DNA of 64,000 nt from Tolypeutes matacus (taxonomy: Eukaryota; Chordata; Mammalia; Cingulata; Chlamyphoridae). Made by a program: the position numbers and the translations under genes. The DNA lies in the NCBI GenBank assembly GCA_026826555.1, contig JAKSZT010053764.1:32189487-32253486 (forward strand), written 5' to 3'. Below, one piece after another: positions 58,038 to 64,000 of the stretch (positions are counted from its first letter, which is position 1; the number at the start of each line of letters is the position of its first letter). The notes beneath the pieces were generated by a model. The model was given only the letters and a program-made list of their open reading frames with translations. It was not told the DNA's origin and did no database searches.

Positions 58038-59087
58038 ATGCCTAAGCACCAGCAAAAAATTACGGGCCATACTAAGAAAATAGAAGACATAGCCCAAGAA
58101 AAGGAATACAGCAAAGTCCCAGAAGAGATGCAGAATTTGAGAGAACTAATCAGTGAGATGAGCACACATTTCCAAAATCAAATTAATGAGATGAAAGAGA
58201 ATATAGTTAAGGAGATCAATGACATCAAGAAGTCATTGAGCGAACATAAAGAAGAATTTGAAATCATGAGCAGAAAAGTAACGGAGTTCATGGGAATGAA
58301 AGACACAATAGGTGAAGTAAAAAATACATTTGAAGCATACAACAGCAGACTCGAAATGATAGAAGAAAGAATAAGTGATACTGAAGACAGAACAGCTAAA
58401 ATTGAACAGAGAAAAGAACAGAGAGAGAAAAGAATGGAAAAAATTGAGCAGGGGCTCAGAGAGTTGAATGACAACACAAAACGCAAGAACATACGTGTCA
58501 TGGGAGTTCCAGAAGGAGAAGAGAAAGGAAAAGGGGAAGAAAGAGTATTTGAGGAAATAATAGCTGAAAATTTCCCAACTCTCATGAAAGAAATGAACTT
58601 ACATGTACAAGAAACACACCGTACCCCAATAAGAATCAATCCAAATAGACCTACGCCAAGACACATATTATTCAGAATATCAAATGTAAAAGATAAAGAG
58701 AAAATTCTCAGAGCAGCAAGAGAGAAGCAAACGATCACGTACAAAGGACTTCCAGTAAGACTTTGTGCAGATTTCTCTTCAGAAACCATGGAGGCGAGAA
58801 GACAGTGGTATGATACAATCAGGAAACTGAAAGAGAAAAACTGCCAGCCGAGAATTCTTTATCCAGCAAAACTGTCCTTCAAATATGAAGGTGAATATAA
58901 AGTATTCAGAAACAAACAGAAACTAAGAGAGTTTGCAAAAAAGAATCCACCTTTGCAGGAAATATTAAAGGAAGCCTTAGAACCTGAAAGAAAAAAGACA
59001 GGAAAGAGAGGCTTGGAGGAGAGTATAGAAGAAAGAAAAGCAGAAAGGATAACCAAAAGAGTAAAAAGAAAGACAAAAATAAGATGA
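58038..59087 (+). CDS. L1 ORF1 protein (RNA-binding chaperone), intact
   Basis: 349 codons, slightly longer than the usual about 340 of primate ORF1p. ORF1p trimerises through a coiled coil, binds L1 RNA in cis and acts as a nucleic-acid chaperone in the cytoplasmic L1 particle. Visible here: a polar, Lys/Glu-rich N-terminal half with heptad-like spacing (about residues 30-148) for the coiled coil; the RRM start at 148-159 (KRKNIRVMGVPE); an RRM/C-terminal domain stretch with conserved 'RILYPAKLSF' at 272-281; and a highly basic tail (319-349) that extends beyond the typical end. The ATG at 58038 is the first in frame after the GC-rich 5' UTR and gives the expected N-terminus. The stop at 59085-59087 lies 22 nt before the ORF2 start. 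There are no internal stops or frameshifts, in contrast to ORF2. Confidence 0.95.
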   Translation: MPKHQQKITGHTKKIEDIAQEKEYSKVPEEMQNLRELISEMSTHFQNQINEMKENIVKEINDIKKSLSEHKEEFEIMSRKVTEFMGMKDTIGEVKNTFEAYNSRLEMIEERISDTEDRTAKIEQRKEQREKRMEKIEQGLRELNDNTKRKNIRVMGVPEGEEKGKGEERVFEEIIAENFPTLMKEMNLHVQETHRTPIRINPNRPTPRHILFRISNVKDKEKILRAAREKQTITYKGLPVRLCADFSSETMEARRQWYDTIRKLKEKNCQPRILYPAKLSFKYEGEYKVFRNKQKLREFAKKNPPLQEILKEALEPERKKTGKRGLEESIEERKAERITKRVKRKTKIR

Positions 59088-59109
59088 CATATGAAAACCA
59101 AAGAATAAA

Positions 59110-61855
59110 ATGGAGGAAATAAATAGTGCATTTTCAGTAATATCATTGAATGTGAATGGATTAAATTCCCCAATCAAAAGATACAGGCTGACGGAAATGG
59201 ATAAAAAAACATGAGCCATCCATATGCTGCTTACAAGAAACTCACCTCAGACCCAAGGATACAAGCCGGCTGAAAGTAAAAGGTTGGAAAAAGATACTCC
59301 ACGCGAATAGTAAACAGAAAAGAGCAGGGATAGCTATACTAATATCAGACAAAACAGACTTCAAATGCAAAAAAGTGATAAGAGATGCGGAAGGCCATTA
59401 TATATTAATAAAAGGGACGATCCTCCAGGAAGATATAACAGTCATAAATATCTACGCACCTAACCAGGGTGCTCCAAAATATATGAGACAAACTCTGGCA
59501 AAACTGAAGGGAGAAAGAGACATTTCTACAATAATCATCGGAGACTTCAACACCCCTCTCACATCATTAGATAGAACAACTAGACAGAAGATCAACAAGG
59601 AAACAGAGAACTTGAACAATATGATAAACAAGTTAGACCTAACAGACATATACAGAACACTGCATCCAAACTCAGCGGGTTATATATTCTTCTCAAGTGC
59701 CCATGGTTCCTTCTCCAGGATAGACCACATGTTAGGTCACAAAACAGCTCTCAATAAATATAAAAAGATTGAAATTATACAAAGCACCTTCTCAGATCAT
59801 AATGGAATGAAACTAGAAATCAAAAACAGACAGGAAAAAAGGAAATTTGCAAATGTGTGGAGACTGAACAACACACTCCTAAATATTCAGTGGGTCAAGG
59901 AAGAAATTGCAAGTGAAATCAGTAAATATATTGAGACAAATGAAAATGAGAACACAACATATCAAAACTTATGGGATACAGCAAAGGCAGTCTTGAGAGG
60001 GAAATTTATAGCCCTAAATGCCTATATTAAGAAACAAGAAAGAACTAAACTCAAAGATTTAACTGAACAACTTGAGAAACTAGAAAAAGAACAGCAAACC
60101 AATCCCAAAGCAAAAAGAAGGAAAGAAATAATAAAGATTAGAGCAGAAATAAATGAAAATGAGAACAAAAAAGCAATAGAGAAAATCAACAAAACCAAAA
60201 GCTGGTTCTTTGAGAAGATCAATGAAATTGACAAACCCCTCGCTAGACTAACAAAGAAAAAAAGAGAGAAGATGCAAATAAATACAATCAGAAATGAAAG
60301 GGGGGAAATTACAAATGACCTCACAGAAATAAAAAGAATCATAAGAGGATATTATGAGAAACTATATGCCAACAAACTAGACAACCTAGATGAAATGGAC
60401 AAATTTCTAGAAACTCATAACCAACATACACTGACACAACAAGAAATACAAGGACTTAACAAACCAATCACAATTAAGGAGATTGAATCCGTCATCAAAA
60501 ATCTCCCAGCAAAGAAAAGTCCAGGACCAGATGGCTTCACAGGTGAGTTCTACCAAGCATTTCTAAAAGAATTAACACCAATCCTGTTTAAACTCTTCCA
60601 AAAAATTGAAGAGGAGGGAAAATTACCCAACACATTTTATGAAGCCAACATCACCCTAATACCAAAGCCAGATAAAGATTCCACAAGAAAAGAAAATTAC
60701 AGACCAACCTCTCTCATGAACATAGATGCAAAAATTCTCAACAAAATACTTGCAAATCGAATCCAACAGCATATCAAAAGACTTATACATCACGACCAAG
60801 TGGGATTTATTCCTGGTATGCAAGGCTGGTTCAACATAAGAAAATCAATCAATGTAATACACCACGTTAACAAACTGAAGGAAAAAAACCACATGATCAT
60901 CTCAATAGATGCAGAAAAGGCATTTGACAAAATCCAACATCCTTTTTTGATAAAAATACTTCAAAAGATAGGAATAAAAGGAAAATTCCTCAATATGATA
61001 AAAGGCATATATGAAAAACCCACAGCCAACATCATACTCAATGGGGAAAGCTTGAAAGCTTTCCCCCTAAGATCAGGAACAAGACAAGGATGCCCACTGT
61101 CACAATTGTTATTCAACATTGTACTAGAAGTTCTAGCTAGGGCAATTAGAGAAGACAAAAAAATTAAAGGCATCCAAATAGGAAAAGAGGAAGTAAAACG
61201 CTCACTGTTTGCGGATGACATGATCCTGTATTTAGAAAATCCTGAAGTATCCACAACAAAGCTACTTGAACTAATAAATGAGTTCAGCAAAGTGGCAGGA
61301 TATAAGATCAACATGCAAAAATCAGTAATGTTTTTGTACACTAGTACTGAACAATCTGAGGAGGAAATCAGGAAGAAAATGCCATTTTCAATAGCAACAA
61401 AAAGACTCAAATACCTAGGAGTTAATTTAACCAAGGAAGTACAGGACCTATATGCAGAAAACTACAAAACAATGCAAAAAGAAATTTAAAAAGACCTAAA
61501 CAAATGGAAAGACCTTCCGTGTTCATGGACTGGAAGAACAAATATCGTGAAGATGTCAATCTTGCCCAAACTGATTTATAGATTCAATGCAATACCAATC
61601 AAAATCCCAACAGCTCACTTTACAGAATTAGAGAAGGCAATTACCAAATTCATCTGGAAGGGTAAGTGCACCCGAATAGCCAAAAATATTCTAAAAAAGA
61701 AGAGCAATGTGGGAGGAATTTCACTGCCTGACCTTGAAACATATTACAAAGCTACAGTGGTCAAAACAGCATGGTACTGGCATAAAGATATACATATCGA
61801 TCAGTGGAATAGAATTGAGAATCCAGAAATAAACCCTCACCTATACAGTCAACTG

Positions 61856-61886
<31 letters not shown>

Positions 61887-63036
61887 TTTATTTATTTATT
61901 CATCCATCCCCCCCTTGCTGCTTGTGCTCGCTGGGTCAGCCAACCACGCCGTGCAGGCAGGCCTGCCCTCACCAGGAGGCCCCGGGAACCGAACCCGGGG
62001 CCTCCCACATGGCAAACGGAAGCCCCACTGATCGAGCCACAGCCGCCTCCCATAGTCAACTGGTTTTTGACAAACCTACCAAGCCCACGCAAATGGGAAA
62101 AAACAGTCTCTTCAACAAATGTGTTGGGAGAACTGGATATCTATAACCAAAAGAATGAAAGAGGACCCCTATCTCACCCCCTATACAAGATTCAACTCAA
62201 AATGGATCAAAGATCTAAATATAAAAGCCAGGACCATAAAACTACTAGAAGAAAATGTAGGGAAACATCTTCAAGACCTTGTAGTAGGTGGTGGTTTCTT
62301 GGACCTCACACCCAAAGCATGTGCAACAAAAGAAAATTAGATAAATGGAACCTCCTCAAAATTAAACACTTTTGCACCTCACAGGAATTTATCAGAAGGG
62401 TGAAAAGGCAGCCAATTCAATGAGAAAAAATATTTGGAAATCACATATCTGATAAGGGTTTAATATCCAGGATATATAAAGAGATGTTACAACTCAACAA
62501 TAAAAAGACAAATGACCCAATTAAAAAATGGGCCAAAGACTTGAATAGACATTTCTCCGAAGAAGAAATACAAATGGCAAAAAAAAAAAAAAACAACACA
62601 TGAAGAAATGCTCAACATCACTCATGATTAGGGAAATGCAATTAAAACTACAATGAGATATCATTTCACACCTATCAGAATGGCCACTATGAAAAAGACA
62701 GAGAGCTACGAGTGTTGGAGAGGATGTGGAGAGATAGGAACCCTTCTTCACTGTTGGTGGGAATGCAGGATGGTACAACCACTATGGAGGACTGTTTGGC
62801 AGTTCCTAAAGAAGTTGAATATAGACTTGCCATGTGACCCTGTAATACCACTACTGGATATGTACCCAGAGGAACTGAGAGCAGTGACACCAACAGACAT
62901 CTGCACACCGATGTTCATAGCCACATTCTTCACCATTGCCAAAAGTTGGAAACAACCCAGGTGTCCATCAACAGATGAATGGATAAACAAACTGTGGTCT
63001 ATTCACACGATGGAATATTATGCAGCTGTAAGATGA
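59110..63036 (+). pseudogene. L1 ORF2 (endonuclease/reverse transcriptase), broken
   Basis: ORF2 encodes the APE-type endonuclease and reverse transcriptase that perform target-primed reverse transcription. Start ATG at 59110. A 1-base gain near 59197 shifts frame. The longest open part (59375-61489) keeps endonuclease motifs GDFN (59540-59551) and SDH (59792-59800), with QETH upstream in the same frame (59234-59245), and the RT motifs [10 protein letters not shown] (60902-60931) and FADD (61208-61219). A TAA interrupts at 61487-61489, a DAS SINE sits at 61862-62053, single-base losses shift frame near 62121 and 62336, a TGA replaces a Trp codon at 62421-62423, and a 2-base loss occurs near 62640. 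The Cys/His motif C-x3-C-x7-H-x4-C (62713-62766) is intact. The frame closes at 63034-63036. The catalytic residues persist, so decay is recent, but no functional protein is expected. Confidence 0.93.
61862..62053 (-). mobile_element. DAS SINE inserted in L1 ORF2
   Basis: GC-rich DAS subfamily, antisense to the L1. Minus strand: 'gggaggcggctgtggctcga', box B 'gggttcggttccc', then 'aataaataaaatct' and about 20 A. TSD agtcaactggttttt at 61847-61861 and 62054-62068 is exact, and the ORF2 reading resumes in register after the second copy. It is closely related to 22889-23077. Confidence 0.95.
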
Positions 63037-63340
63037 AATGAAGTCATAAAGCATATGGCAACATGGATGAACCTGGAGGACATTATGTTGAGTGAAGCAA
63101 GCCAGACACAAAAGGACAAATACTGTATGAATGCATTACTATGAACCAAATATATTGTGTAATATATTGTTTGATTCACAAAAAAACAAATACAAAAACA
63201 AAAACAAACAAACAAAAAACAAAACAACAACAAAAAATTTACATGTATCCATTACATTTAATTGAGAAATGTATATATTTATTAATCTGTATTTACTTTT
63301 TGTTTTTAATTGCTTATGTTTTCAGTTATTAAATGTACAA

Positions 63341-63346
63341 AATAAA
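63341..63346 (+). other. L1 polyadenylation signal
   Basis: AATAAA at the end of the L1 3' UTR, just before the A-rich tail. A (CAAAA)n-like A-rich stretch at about 63180-63236 also lies in the 3' UTR. Confidence 0.85.
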
Positions 63347-63368
63347 GTTAAAAAAAAACCAAAAAAAC

Positions 63369-63640
63369 TAGTCCCATAAGTCTACTAGAAGAAATTATAG
63401 GGAAACAACCTCAAGAACTTTTTTATGTGTTGGTTTCTTAAACCAATGGATGAGCAAAGAAATAAAAAAGAGATAAATGGAACTTGATCAAAATTAAACA
63501 CTTTTGTGCTTCAAATAAATTTGGTTAAGAAAGTGAAAACGGAACCTACTCAATCAGAGAAAACTTTTGGAAACCTCATATAAGATAATGGTTGGAACTC
63601 AATGTTATATAGACATATCACACAACTCAATGATAAAAAG
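63369..63640 (+). mobile_element. older L1 ORF2 3' fragment
   Basis: 'tctactagaagaaattatag', 'aaattaaacacttttgtgct' and 'ctcaatgataaaaagacaa' align to ORF2 of the adjacent L1 around 62236-62510, but with many differences, so it is an older copy. It starts directly at the young L1's tail, is split by a SINE pair, and seems to resume at about 63968 ('tttaaaaatgggcaaata') to the window end. Confidence 0.75.
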
Positions 63641-63644
63641 ACAA

Positions 63645-63860
63645 GGGAGGGGGAGCAGATGTGTCTCAAACAGTTGAGCTCCTGTTTCCCACAAAGGAGG
63701 TCCTGGGTTTGGTTCCCAGAATGTCCTGGAAAAAAAGACAACAACAAACAGACAAATGAAAAAACCAACTCAAGGAAGCTGATGTGGCTGAACTGTTGAG
63801 TGCTGGCATTCCACATATGAGGTCCCAGGTTCAATCCCCAGCCCTGGTACCTAAAAAAAA
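63645..63860 (+). mobile_element. DAS SINE, dimer or two adjacent copies
   Basis: First unit 63645-63740: 'gggggagcagatgtgtctca', box B 'ggtttggttccc'. Second unit about 63772-63860: 'ggaagctgatgtggctgaac', box B 'ggttcaatcccc', then an A-run of 12. An A/C-rich linker joins them. They lie in the older L1 fragment. Confidence 0.8.
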
Positions 63861-63967
63861 AAAAGCCAAAGGAGACGTCATATAGGAATCCCTTGTAATT
63901 CCATTAGACCTTTTCTATAATCTAAAATATATCTAAAATAATGATTAATATATATAAAAAGTAAAAT
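63861..63967. other. unassigned AT-rich sequence
   Basis: About 100 nt between the SINE tail and the resumed L1. It may belong to the same insertion as the SINE pair. No feature recognised. Confidence 0.3.
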
Positions 63968-64000
63968 AGACAAGCAATCTAGTTTAAAAATGGGCAAATA

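Larger units (their letters stand above)
56909..63358 (+). mobile_element. near-full-length LINE-1
   Basis: The element has all the parts of an L1: a 5' UTR of about 1.13 kb starting with a YY1-like site, ORF1 (58038-59087), a 22-nt gap, ORF2 (from 59110, broken), and a 3' UTR with AATAAA at 63341-63346 and an A-rich tail. ORF1 is fully open while ORF2 has frameshifts, stops and a SINE insertion. The copy is therefore dead for autonomous movement but could still make ORF1 protein if transcribed. The 122-bp stub at 22350-22471 belongs to the same subfamily. I could not find a TSD. The right flank is an older L1 fragment, the left a MIR-like sequence. Confidence 0.93.

Noticed and set aside
58178..58789. 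203-codon open frame antisense to L1 ORF1
   Set aside because: A shadow of the lysine/glutamate-rich ORF1. It has no independent support.

Overview
This is a mammalian nuclear genomic window from a xenarthran, most likely an armadillo or close relative. The lineage call rests on many copies of a tRNA-derived SINE of the DAS type known from Xenarthra. I count eleven SINE units in nine or ten insertions, several with clear target-site duplications (TSDs). The window also has LTRs, LINE-1 (L1) 3' ends and L1 5' sequence that I associate with the same lineage, plus old placental repeats (L2, MIR, MER5-type hAT elements, MaLR LTRs). I found no host protein-coding exon: the open frames are short and cross repeats. 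The only real coding sequence belongs to one L1. The window therefore reads as intergenic or deep intronic DNA, and I cannot name the host locus.

Layout. 1-5 kb: a U6 snRNA/L1 chimeric retrocopy (1531-1747) and a three-layer nest of L2, MaLR LTR and SINE (2610-4540). 5-17 kb: L2, MIR and MER5 relics, an L1M fragment split by an MLT1-like LTR (10266-11285), a dimeric SINE (14297-14678), then repeat-poor DNA (14.7-16.5 kb) that may hold conserved regulatory sequence. 17-23 kb: an ERV-type LTR with TATA and poly(A) signals, a long L2 split by a MER5 copy, a second L2 split by a dimeric SINE, a 122-bp L1 stub and two more SINEs. 23-35 kb: mostly unassigned sequence, with two LTRs of one family in opposite orientation (27012-27590, 29350-29974) and a MIR split by a third LTR (33228-34085). 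35-42 kb: mostly unassigned, with two MER5A copies, a poly(A)-only insertion (38257-38327), a strong CTCF-like motif (40614-40629) and a palindromic hAT-like element (42154-42399). 42-51 kb: three SINEs, a probable L1 3' transduction (43113-43879), two MIRs and two hAT relics.

51-64 kb: a 2.8-kb L1-related element with two 3' ends in tandem inside one TSD (51513-54320), a MaLR LTR and an L2. These are followed by an almost full-length L1 (about 56909-63358) with a 5' untranslated region (UTR), an intact 349-codon ORF1, and an ORF2 broken by frameshifts, stops and a SINE insertion. The window ends in an older L1 3' fragment split by a dimeric SINE.

The genes do not form a pathway. The common thread is L1 machinery: the SINEs, the U6 chimera, the 3' transduction, the poly(A)-only insertion and the truncated L1 stub all look like products of L1 reverse transcription. 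I see no sign of a new multi-gene system. The most interesting items are the unusual retrotransposition products and the candidate regulatory sites.
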